Under the pieces are notes generated by a model, which saw only the letters and a program-made list of their open reading frames with translations, was not told where the DNA came from and ran no database searches. The position numbers and the translations under genes are program-made. DNA of 44,383 bases from Blastococcus sp. CT_GayMR19 (GTDB lineage: Bacteria > Actinomycetota > Actinomycetes > Mycobacteriales > Geodermatophilaceae), in the NCBI RefSeq assembly GCF_004570385.1, contig NZ_SPQL01000023.1:1-44383 (forward strand), in the 5' to 3' direction. Shown here one piece after another: positions 1-7,384 of the stretch. Position 1 is the stretch's first letter. Each line of letters opens with the position of its first letter.

Positions 1-143
1 AGGCCGCCTGCGACGTCAAGGGCAACCTGCACCAGGGCAAGGTCGGCGTGCTGACCCTCGCCCCCACCGACGGCCTCGGCGTCCGCAACACCGAGAAACG
101 CGAACGACACCTCGAGGCGATCAACCGCTTCCGGGGTCAGTGA
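1..143 (+). CDS. ccr: crotonyl-CoA carboxylase/reductase, C-terminal end (partial)
   Basis: Only the last 46 codons are present; the reading frame begins at base 3 and stops with TGA at 141-143. The segment with GKVGVLTLAP, GLGVRNTEKR and the ending EAINRFRG matches the C-terminus I know from crotonyl-CoA carboxylase/reductase of actinobacteria and methylotrophs. The family reductively carboxylates crotonyl-CoA to ethylmalonyl-CoA with NADPH, feeding the ethylmalonyl-CoA pathway or polyketide extender units. A PHA synthase lies 5 kb away, and both draw on C4 acyl-CoA metabolism, but nothing links them directly here. The family call rests on a short tail, so it is good but not certain. Confidence 0.75.
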   Translation, partial: AACDVKGNLHQGKVGVLTLAPTDGLGVRNTEKRERHLEAINRFRGQ

Positions 144-187
144 ACCGTCCTCCGTCCGGCAGGGCACCATCTCCCTGAGCCGACGAC

Positions 188-212
188 GTCCGACCCTGCC
201 ACGAGGTCGGAC
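188..212 (+). terminator. possible terminator hairpin after ccr
   Basis: A perfect 8-bp stem (188-195 with 205-212) closes a 9-nt loop 45 bases after the ccr stop. No T-run follows, so it may be a weak terminator or mRNA-stabilising hairpin. Confidence 0.35.
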
Positions 213-233
213 TCCCCGATGTCGAGGAGCCGA

Positions 234-1025
234 ATGACCACCTCAGCCGACCCGAGGTCGACGTCCCCCGCAGCACTGCACTCCGTGGCGGACGGCCCCG
301 TGGACGCGCCCGTGCTGGTGCTCGGTCCCTCGCTGGGCACCGATCTCGGCCTCTTCGACGCCCTGGTCCCGGAGCTGGCGCAGCACTACCGCGTGATCCG
401 CTACGACCTGCGCGGGCACGGCGGGTCGCCCGTGGTCCCGGGGCCTTACGGCGTGGCCGACCTCGCCGGCGACGTCGTGGCGCTGCTCGACCAGCTCGGG
501 ATCGAACGGTTCGCGTACGCGGGCGTGTCCCTCGGCGGGGCGATCGGCCTGCAGCTCGCCGTCACGGTCCCCGAACGCGTGAGCCGGCTGATCGTCATCG
601 CCTCGGCCGCGAGCTTCCCCGATCCGCCCTCGTGGAAGGCGCGGGCGGATCGGGTCCGAGCCGAGGGCACGGAGTTCCTCGTCCCGTCGCGGATCGGCGC
701 GTGGGTCACCCCCGGGTTCGCCGAGTCCTCTCCTGAGGAGACCGAGCGGCTGCTGGAGATGCTGCGCGGTACACCGCGCGAGGGTTACGCGGCCTGCTGC
801 GAGACGATCGAGACCTTCGACCTGAGCGACCGCCTGGCCGGGATCACCGCGCCCACCCTGGTGATCGCCGGTGCCGACGACCCGGCCACGCCGCCCGACA
901 CGGTGCGCACGATCGCCGACGGCATCCCGGGTGCCCGCTTCGTCGTCGTCCCGGAGTCGTCTCACCTGGTGAGCGCCGAACAACCGGAGGCGGTCAGCGC
1001 GGAGATCCGCCGCTTCCTGGCCTGA
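234..1025 (+). CDS. alpha/beta hydrolase, 3-oxoadipate enol-lactonase-like
   Basis: This is a 263-residue soluble alpha/beta hydrolase. The nucleophile elbow GVSLGG puts the catalytic Ser near residue 99, a DD pair in the segment GADDPATPP supplies the acid, and His in SSHL near the C-terminus completes the triad. Length and the RYDLRGHGGS strand are typical of PcaD-type enol-lactone hydrolases, which open beta-ketoadipate enol-lactone in protocatechuate/catechol catabolism. I chose the ATG at 234 because GAGGAG lies 4 bases upstream; an in-frame ATG at 219 has no such site. No other pca genes are in view, so the substrate is open and a general esterase role is possible. It converges with the TIM-barrel gene downstream. 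Confidence 0.8.
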   Translation: MTTSADPRSTSPAALHSVADGPVDAPVLVLGPSLGTDLGLFDALVPELAQHYRVIRYDLRGHGGSPVVPGPYGVADLAGDVVALLDQLGIERFAYAGVSLGGAIGLQLAVTVPERVSRLIVIASAASFPDPPSWKARADRVRAEGTEFLVPSRIGAWVTPGFAESSPEETERLLEMLRGTPREGYAACCETIETFDLSDRLAGITAPTLVIAGADDPATPPDTVRTIADGIPGARFVVVPESSHLVSAEQPEAVSAEIRRFLA

Positions 1026-1056
1026 CCGCCGCGGCCACCGGCGGCCGCTGGGTCAC
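1026..1056. terminator. GC-rich inverted repeat between convergent genes
   Basis: The 40-base gap between two convergent genes contains GCGGCC and GGCCGC arms separated by six bases, so either transcript could form a hairpin. No T-tract is present. Confidence 0.3.
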
Positions 1057-1065
1057 TCGAGCCGG

Positions 1066-1875
1066 TCAGATCCCCGCGCGGGCGAGGACCTCGCGGGCGG
1101 CGTCCGCGCTCACCCGCGCGGCGACGTCCACGCCCCGGGCGACCAGTTCCTCGGAGATCACCTCCACCGCCATGACGGCCGGGGTGACGCCGTGCGCGGC
1201 CAGCGCACGGACCAGGCCGACCGTGTCGCCGTACCCCTGCCCGGGTGGCAGCCGGTGGCCCAGCGACTCGGCGCGCGGCGGGTGCATCGGTACCTCCCGG
1301 ACGTCGCACAGCTGCACCGACACGATCCGGTCGGCGGGAATCGGGTCGAGGCCGGCGGGCTCCTGCCCGGCGCGGGCCCAGTGCCAGTTGTCGATGATCA
1401 GGGCGGCGTTGCGCACCGGTGCCACGATCTCCCAGGCGGTGGCGAGGTCGGGGACGCCGCTGTACGGCATGAACTCCAGCGCGACCGTGAGATCCGGGCC
1501 CGCCCGCTCGCAGAGCGCCGCGAACGCGTCGGCCATGACGTCGAGCGGGAGCTCCTCCAGCAGCCCGGCGTTGAGGTGGCGCACGCCGAACGCGCGCGCC
1601 ATGGCGAAGACGGTCTGCTCCTTCCTCTGCTGCGCCTCGTCGCGATCGGCCTCGGTGCCCCAGGCGGTGAGGTACTCCACCTCCAGGATGCGCACCCCGT
1701 GCTGCTCGGCGACGGCGAGCATCGCCGCGTCCTCGAGGTCCGCGTCCCAGTAGTTCTCCGCGCGCAGCCCGATGCCGTCGTACCCGGCAGAGGCGGCCGC
1801 GCGCACGCGGTCGGCGAACGAGACCTCCGTGCCGAGGGTGTAGGAGCTGCAGACCAGCGGTGCCGCTTCGACCAT
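1066..1875 (-). CDS. sugar-phosphate isomerase/epimerase-like TIM-barrel protein
   Basis: A 269-residue protein of the xylose-isomerase-like TIM-barrel (AP endonuclease 2) superfamily. Expected metal-site acids are seen in order: Glu in the VALEFMPYSG strand, Asp in IIDNWHW, and a C-terminal Glu in MAVEVISEE. The superfamily includes inosose dehydratases, hydroxypyruvate isomerases and 3-dehydroshikimate dehydratases (AsbF/QuiC type). It starts 18 bases after the stop of the FAD dehydrogenase, so the two form one transcription unit. Because a dehydroquinate-synthase-like gene and a DAHP synthase are close by, a dehydratase acting on a dehydroshikimate or cyclitol compound is a reasonable guess, but the substrate cannot be read from the sequence. 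Confidence 0.7.
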   Translation of the reverse strand: MVEAAPLVCSSYTLGTEVSFADRVRAAASAGYDGIGLRAENYWDADLEDAAMLAVAEQHGVRILEVEYLTAWGTEADRDEAQQRKEQTVFAMARAFGVRHLNAGLLEELPLDVMADAFAALCERAGPDLTVALEFMPYSGVPDLATAWEIVAPVRNAALIIDNWHWARAGQEPAGLDPIPADRIVSVQLCDVREVPMHPPRAESLGHRLPPGQGYGDTVGLVRALAAHGVTPAVMAVEVISEELVARGVDVAARVSADAAREVLARAGI

Positions 1876-1893
1876 GTCGTCGTCCCGCGGCGT

Positions 1894-3648
1894 TCAGTCG
1901 CCGTCGTTCAACGGCACGGGGACGACGTCCTCGTACTCGGCGACGCCGGCGGCGTGCCGGCCCGCGATGTAGCCGAAGGTCATGGCCGGCCCGAGATTGA
2001 TGCCACCCGACGGATAGTGCCCGCCCATCACGCTGGCCTGGTCGCTCCCCGCGACGTACAGACCGGGGACCGGCTCCCCCTCCCCCGTGAGCACCCGCGA
2101 CTGCGCGTCGGCCTTCAGCCCGGCAAAGGTGCCGAAGCTGCCGGGCAGGACCTTGATCGCGTAGAAGGGACCCTTCTCGATCGGGGCCAGCGAGGGATTG
2201 GGCTCGTGGTCGGGGTCGCCGGAGCCTCGGTTGAACGCGCTCCGGCCGCGGCCGAACCGGGGGTCCTCCCCGACGGCGGCGTGCACGTTGAACGCGGCGA
2301 CGGTGTCGGCCAGCCCGGCCGGGTCGATGCCGCACTTGCGCGCGAGGTCCTCCAGTGTCCGGCCCCGCGTGAGGTAACCGGAGCGGAGGTAGGGCCAGAC
2401 CGGCACCGGGAACGGCTTGGACATGCCGAACGGGTAGCGGCGCTGGAACGTGTGGTCGCAGATCAGCCAGGCCGCGACCTCCTCGCCGTCCGGGGCGGAG
2501 GCGATCATCGCGCTGGTGAACTGGTAGTAGCCGTCGGCCTCGTTGACGAACCGCCTGCCGTCGGAGAGCACCGCGATGAGGCCGGGCTTGCCACGGTCGA
2601 CGATGTGCGGGTACGTGCCGACGCGTCCGCTGCGGTACGGCACCAGCGACACCGGGCACCAGGCGGCCGGCGAGGCCAGCGAGGTGTCGAACAGCCCGCC
2701 GGCCGATTCGCCGAGGGTGATCCCGTCGCCGGTGGTCTCCGGTGGCGCGAGGGTCCAGTGCTCCCGTCCCGTCGGGGTCCGCGGGAACAGCTCGCGACGG
2801 CGGGCCACGTCGTTCGGGAAGCCACCCGCGGCGAGCAGGACCCCGCGCCGGGCCCGGACGGTGATCTCCCCCTCGGGCGCGCTCAGCACAGCGCCGGTGA
2901 CGGACCCGTCCTGGATCAGCAAGCGGCTGGCGGGCGTGTTCACCAGGAGCCGGACGCCGAGGTCGTCGGCCGACCGGGCGAGCCGGGCGATCAGGGCCGT
3001 GCCGTTGACCAGCTGCATGCCCTGCCGGTGGGTGACGACGTCCAGCACGTGGAACGCCACCCGCCAGGCGGTGTGGCAGAAGCCTCTTCCCGAGGTCGTG
3101 GCGTGCAGAAAGGCCTGCAGATCGGGGCCGGCCATGATCCCCATCCCCAGGAACGACGTCTCGTACAGCTGGGTGCGCAGCTTCGGCCGGAGGCGCTTCG
3201 GTATCCGGCGCAGATTGATCGGCTTGGGTGCGACCGACCGCCCGCCGGTGCCGGCCCCGGGAAGGTCCCCCTGGATGTCGGCGATCCAGGTGCCGGACAC
3301 GAACTGCAGGCGCGTTTGCTTCTCGAAGAAGCCCACCATGTGCCGCGCGTTCTCCAGCAGGGCCTCGACCCGCGGCTCGTCGTAGTGGTCCCCGAGCGCG
3401 TGCTCGAGGTAGGTGCGGGGTGCGTCGACGTCCTCGATGACCCCGTCGGCCTGGGAGAGCGGGTTCAGCGGCGCCCACATCCACCCGCCGGACCACGACG
3501 TCGCACCGCCGAGGACGGGCGCCTTCTCGGCCACCACGACCGACAGGCCGTGATAGGCCGCCGTCACCGCACCGGCGAGTCCCGCCGCACCCCCGCCGAC
3601 AACCAGCAGGTCGCAGTCGAGGGAGCCTGCCCGCTCTGTCGCCGTCAT
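1894..3648 (-). CDS. FAD-dependent dehydrogenase, 3-ketosteroid-delta-1-dehydrogenase/fumarate-reductase type
   Basis: This 584-residue flavoprotein has the N-terminal dinucleotide motif GGGAAG at residues 18-23, the conserved SGGWMWAP segment near residue 50, and the C-terminal FAD loop YPSGGINLGPAMTFGYIAGR. This is the FAD_binding_2 layout shared by KstD and soluble fumarate reductases; KstD-type enzymes remove hydride 1,2-trans from cyclic ketones. The start is supported by GGAGGAGG just upstream. There is no signal peptide and no membrane segment. It is first in a two-gene unit with the TIM-barrel enzyme and divergent from the cyclase fusion, suggesting action on a cyclic ketone of shikimate type rather than a steroid. 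That substrate idea is inference. Confidence 0.8.
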   Translation of the reverse strand: MTATERAGSLDCDLLVVGGGAAGLAGAVTAAYHGLSVVVAEKAPVLGGATSWSGGWMWAPLNPLSQADGVIEDVDAPRTYLEHALGDHYDEPRVEALLENARHMVGFFEKQTRLQFVSGTWIADIQGDLPGAGTGGRSVAPKPINLRRIPKRLRPKLRTQLYETSFLGMGIMAGPDLQAFLHATTSGRGFCHTAWRVAFHVLDVVTHRQGMQLVNGTALIARLARSADDLGVRLLVNTPASRLLIQDGSVTGAVLSAPEGEITVRARRGVLLAAGGFPNDVARRRELFPRTPTGREHWTLAPPETTGDGITLGESAGGLFDTSLASPAAWCPVSLVPYRSGRVGTYPHIVDRGKPGLIAVLSDGRRFVNEADGYYQFTSAMIASAPDGEEVAAWLICDHTFQRRYPFGMSKPFPVPVWPYLRSGYLTRGRTLEDLARKCGIDPAGLADTVAAFNVHAAVGEDPRFGRGRSAFNRGSGDPDHEPNPSLAPIEKGPFYAIKVLPGSFGTFAGLKADAQSRVLTGEGEPVPGLYVAGSDQASVMGGHYPSGGINLGPAMTFGYIAGRHAAGVAEYEDVVPVPLNDGD

Positions 3649-3768
3649 CAGGGCCTCCTCCGCCTGCTACGAGTTGGCCACGGCCCGGGCGCCCGCGTCC
3701 ACGCCGTTCCACTGCTCGGGACCGGCCGAAGGGGGCGTGGCCAGTTCCGCCAGACTTCCGGCGTGGCG

Positions 3769-5349
3769 ATGATCGTGCTGGTCGGTTTCATGGGTGCAGG
3801 CAAGACGACGGTCGGGCACATCCTGGCCGAGCGCCTGGGCACGCCGTTCGTCGACAGCGACGTCCACATCGAGCGGCAACTGGGCCGCAGCATCGTCGAC
3901 GTCTTCGCCGCGGAGGGTGAGCAGCACTTCCGCGAACTGGAGCACCGGGCGATCAACGAGCTCGTCCGCGGCCCGGACGCCGTGCTGGCGCTCGGCGGGG
4001 GCGCCCTCGGGGACCTGCGAACGCGGGCCATCCTGCGCAACACGACGGTCGTGTACCTGCGGGTCGGCTACGACGAGGCACTGGCGAGAGTGCGCCAGGA
4101 CCGGTTCCGCCCGATGCTCCAGCGCGCCGACCTCGACCAGATCTACGCGCGGCGCCTCGCCGCCTATGCCGAGGTGGCCGCGGTCCAGGTGGACACGAAC
4201 GGACGTCGGCCGGACGCCGTCGCCCTGGACGTCCTCAGGGAGCTGACCCGGCTGCCCAGCACTCCCCCCGGCACGTCCAACATCCTCGTGACGCCGGTGG
4301 GCGGCACCTACTACGCGCATGTCGGCAGGCAGCTGCTCGAGCTGACGGCCACCCTGCTGCCGCACTCGGCCGACATCGAGCAGGCGGTGCTCGTCGAGTC
4401 CGACCGGGACGGGAGCACCGCCGACCAGGTGGCCGCCAGCATCACCGCCCGCGGCATCTCGGTCACGCGCGTGCCGATCGCGGACACGGAGACGATGAAG
4501 ACGTTCGCCACCGCGCAGCACGTCGCCGGTCGCCTGGCCGACGTGGCGCTGCACGCGAACGACCTGGTCGTCGCCGTGGGCGGTGAGCCGGTGTGCGACC
4601 TCGCCGGGTTCGTCGCCGCGACGTTCAACCGCGGAACCCCGCTGGCGCTGGTGCCGACGACCCTCGTCGCGCAGGCCGATTCGGCCATCGGCGGCAAGAA
4701 CGCGGTCAACCTGCCGCAGGGGCGCAACCTCGTCGGGGCCATCCACCAACCCACGGTCGTGATCGCCGACGTCACCACCGCCTGCGAGAACCAGGCGCAC
4801 GGCTTCCGTGCCGGCCTGGCCGAGATCGCCAAGCACGCCCTGATCAGCCGGAGCGATCTGCTCCCCGTCGTCGAGGACCTGGCGGACGACGCCTGCTCGG
4901 GGAACGTCGACGCCGTGCACCAGCTCGTGACCCGCAGCGTGGAGATCAAGGCCGACATCGTCAGCCGGGACGAGCGCGCGACCGGTGAGCGGATCGTGCT
5001 CAACTACGGCCACACGTTCGGGCACGCGATCGACCTGGTGTCGGGGCAGGTCGAGGACCAGGGCGAGTCCGTGGCGCTGGGCATGATGGCCGCCGCCCAC
5101 CTCGCGCGCCGCCAGGGACGGATCGACGACGTCGTGGTCGACCGGCATCGGCGCCTGCTGTCGCGGCTGGGGCTGCCGACGACCGGCCGATTCGACCTCG
5201 AGGCGATGCAACGGGCGTGGCTGCGGGACAAGAAGTACCGCCACGGCGTGCGATTCGTCGTCCTCAATGCGCTCGGCGGGCCTGAAACGGGGATCACCGC
5301 CTCGGCCGACATGCTGGCAGGCGTTCTGGACGACCTGGCGACGGCGTAG
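3769..5349 (+). CDS. aroKB: fused shikimate kinase / 3-dehydroquinate synthase-like protein with altered metal site
   Basis: The N-terminal ~160 residues are a complete shikimate kinase: P-loop GFMGAGKTT (6-14), Asp29/Asp31, FRELE Arg, LGGGA (75-79) and a lid Arg in RFRPML. Residues ~170-526 resemble AroB: PTTLVAQADSAIGGK, AGLAEIAKHALI (Glu352, Lys355), TGERIVLNYGHTFGHA (Arg408, His415, His419) and DKK (488-490). Three conserved sites differ: GGG is GGE near 271-273, the GKN lysine is Arg319, and the His of HGE, a zinc ligand in AroB, is Gln431. The kinase-cyclase order is that of AroKB fusions known elsewhere. An in-frame GTG at 3763 is an alternative start; the open frame continues far upstream but that part is antisense to the FAD gene. 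It may be a specialised cyclase rather than the housekeeping enzyme. Confidence 0.85.
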   Translation: MIVLVGFMGAGKTTVGHILAERLGTPFVDSDVHIERQLGRSIVDVFAAEGEQHFRELEHRAINELVRGPDAVLALGGGALGDLRTRAILRNTTVVYLRVGYDEALARVRQDRFRPMLQRADLDQIYARRLAAYAEVAAVQVDTNGRRPDAVALDVLRELTRLPSTPPGTSNILVTPVGGTYYAHVGRQLLELTATLLPHSADIEQAVLVESDRDGSTADQVAASITARGISVTRVPIADTETMKTFATAQHVAGRLADVALHANDLVVAVGGEPVCDLAGFVAATFNRGTPLALVPTTLVAQADSAIGGKNAVNLPQGRNLVGAIHQPTVVIADVTTACENQAHGFRAGLAEIAKHALISRSDLLPVVEDLADDACSGNVDAVHQLVTRSVEIKADIVSRDERATGERIVLNYGHTFGHAIDLVSGQVEDQGESVALGMMAAAHLARRQGRIDDVVVDRHRRLLSRLGLPTTGRFDLEAMQRAWLRDKKYRHGVRFVVLNALGGPETGITASADMLAGVLDDLATA

Positions 5350-5395
5350 GCCGGCAACCGGCCCCGCCCGAACCGATGAGCGGATCGACCGGCGA

Positions 5396-7135
5396 TCAGC
5401 TCGCCGGTTCCCTGACGTAACTGCCGGGTGCCTCCTCCAGCACGGCGAACTCCGCGTTGCCCAGCTTCTTCCGGGCCGCCACCTGCGGCCCGGCGTGCGG
5501 GGTGAGCCATGCGGCCCAGGCCGGCCACCAGCTGCCGGGGACACGCTCGGCGGCCTCGAACCAGCGGTCCGGGTCCGCGTCGAGCGGGACGGGCCCCTCG
5601 GCGCCGTCCGTTCCCTCGGGATCCGGACGGGTCCAGTAGTTGCGCTTGTTCGCGGCAGGCGGGTTGATGACGCCGGCGATGTGGCCGCTGGCACCGAGGA
5701 CGAACGTCGTGTCGCCCGACAGGATCTGGGTGCTGGCGTAGGCCGTCTGCCACGGCACGATGTGATCCTCCTTGGATGCATAGACGAAGGCCGGTACGTC
5801 GACGGCGGCCAGGTCGACCGGCTGGCCGAGCTGCACCGTCCCGCCCGGCTCGCGGAGCTTGTTCTCGAGGTAGGCGTTCCGGACGTACCAGCAGAACATC
5901 GGTCCGGGCAGGTTGGTCTCGTCGCCGTTCCAGAACAGCATGTCGAAGGCCGGTGGGGCCTGTCCCTGGAGATATCCCTTCACGACGTAGGGCCAGATGA
6001 GGTCGTTCGCCCGGAGCGAGGCGAACACCTGCCCCAGCTCGCTGCCCTTGAGGAGTCCGCCCCGGCCGATCGCCGCCTCCCGCGCCACGACCGCCGGCTC
6101 GGTGACGAGGACGCCGATCTCGCCGGTGTCTGTGAAGTCCAGCATCGTGGTCAGCAGCGTCATGCTGGCGGCGGGTTGCTCACCGCGCGCCGCCTGCACC
6201 GCCAGGGCGCTGGCCAGCAGGGTGCCGCCGACGCAGAAGCCGAGCGTGTTCACCTTGTCGGCCTTGGTGATCGACCGGGCGACGTCGATCGCCTTGAGCA
6301 CGCCCTGCTCGAGGTAGTCGTCCCAGGTCAGCCGGTCCTGCGCGGGTCCTGCGTTGCGCCAGGAGACAAGAAGGACCGTGTGGCCCTGCGCCACGGCGTG
6401 CGCGACGAACGAGTTCGTCGGCCGAAGGTCGAGGATGTAGAACTTGTTGATGCAGGGCGGCACGATCACCAGCGGCCGCTTGTGCACCTTCGCGGTCGTC
6501 GGGGTGTACTGGATCAGCTGCATCAGGTCGTTCTGGTAGACCACGCCGCCCGGCGTCGTGCCCACGTCGCGGCCCACCTCGAAGGCCATCTCGTCGGTCA
6601 TCGATACGCGGCCCTTGGCCAGGTCCTCGGTGAAGAGCTGCAGACCGTCGACCAGGCTGGCGCCGCCGGTCTCCATCGCGAGCTGCATCGCCTCGGGATT
6701 GGTCGCCAACGTGTTGGCCGGGCTCAGCGCATCGATGACCTGGCGCAGCGCGAACCCCCACTGCGCCTTGCTGTGCTCATCCAGAGGTGCGGCGTCCAGC
6801 GCCTTGTGCAGCAGGTCGCTCTGGGTGAGGTAGGTCCGGACCACAGCCTCGTACCGCGGGTCCTTGGTCCACTCGTCCCCGGCGAAGCGCTTGTCCTTGA
6901 CGGGCTCGGCCGCGGCCCCGAGACCAGGGAGGGCGGCCGTCCATGGAGCCGTCATCTGCTGCACGGCCGTCAACTGCATCGCCGTGAAATCGGCTACGGC
7001 CTTCGTCCACGGCGCCGCGACAGCGGCCACCTGCTTGCCTGTGTCGGCGATGTTGACGGCGGGCCACAGCGCGGCCGGCTCGGTCTGCATGAGGTCGCGG
7101 AGCCACTTGGCCGGGTCGGGCGACGGTGAGGACAT
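5396..7135 (-). CDS. phaC: class I poly(3-hydroxyalkanoate) synthase
   Basis: The 579-residue enzyme polymerises 3-hydroxyacyl-CoA into PHA at the granule surface. The lipase-like box GFCVGG places the nucleophile Cys301; KEDHIVPW gives Asp457 and GASGHIAGVINPP gives His485. Length and an N-terminal PhaC domain before the alpha/beta core fit class I, which acts without a PhaE partner. The frame is open further upstream to 7357, but the ATG at 7135 has GGGAG at proper distance and the preceding residues look like translated leader. It converges with aroKB across 46 bases. No phaA, phaB or phasin gene is next to it; ccr at the left edge is the only other C4-CoA gene seen. Confidence 0.93.
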   Translation of the reverse strand: MSSPSPDPAKWLRDLMQTEPAALWPAVNIADTGKQVAAVAAPWTKAVADFTAMQLTAVQQMTAPWTAALPGLGAAAEPVKDKRFAGDEWTKDPRYEAVVRTYLTQSDLLHKALDAAPLDEHSKAQWGFALRQVIDALSPANTLATNPEAMQLAMETGGASLVDGLQLFTEDLAKGRVSMTDEMAFEVGRDVGTTPGGVVYQNDLMQLIQYTPTTAKVHKRPLVIVPPCINKFYILDLRPTNSFVAHAVAQGHTVLLVSWRNAGPAQDRLTWDDYLEQGVLKAIDVARSITKADKVNTLGFCVGGTLLASALAVQAARGEQPAASMTLLTTMLDFTDTGEIGVLVTEPAVVAREAAIGRGGLLKGSELGQVFASLRANDLIWPYVVKGYLQGQAPPAFDMLFWNGDETNLPGPMFCWYVRNAYLENKLREPGGTVQLGQPVDLAAVDVPAFVYASKEDHIVPWQTAYASTQILSGDTTFVLGASGHIAGVINPPAANKRNYWTRPDPEGTDGAEGPVPLDADPDRWFEAAERVPGSWWPAWAAWLTPHAGPQVAARKKLGNAEFAVLEEAPGSYVREPAS

Positions 7136-7344
7136 GACTCTCCCAGGAGGGATCGCGGTCGGACCACCGGTCGCGCTCGCGGAGCGCGCCGGCCTGCACG
7201 CCACCCATGGTGCGCTGAGCTGCCGTTCTCCGGGTACCGAGAGCCCCTGATTCCCGCTCACCGGACTTCCGACCGGCTCAGGTCGGGCTGGAGGCTCCGA
7301 GAGCTGCGGGACGTGCACGGATCGCCCTGGCTGCCCGGACGGTA

Positions 7345-7358
7345 GGTGCACATGCACC
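7345..7358. promoter_or_regulatory. palindrome in the phaC upstream region
   Basis: GGTGCA and TGCACC are separated by two bases, about 210 bases upstream of the phaC start and just downstream of the DAHP synthase stop. The 249-base gap between these two genes shows no other gene. The palindrome could be an operator or part of a terminator; no promoter elements can be assigned with confidence. Confidence 0.25.
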
Positions 7359-7384
7359 CGTCGGGGCCGGCTGCCGAGGCTCCG

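Noticed and set aside
1192-3762. Long plus-strand open frame leading into the kinase-cyclase fusion
   Set aside because: It is antisense to the clear TIM-barrel and FAD dehydrogenase genes, is Arg/Gly/Val-rich without domains, and the P-loop starts right after the GTG/ATG at 3763/3769. It is a GC-bias shadow.
4980-5753. Minus-strand open frames opposite the cyclase domain
   Set aside because: They are Arg-rich shadows of the cyclase and PHA synthase frames with no motif of their own.
7136-7357. N-terminal extension of PHA synthase to 7357
   Set aside because: The extra residues do not look like the family, and the ATG at 7135 has a good ribosome site.
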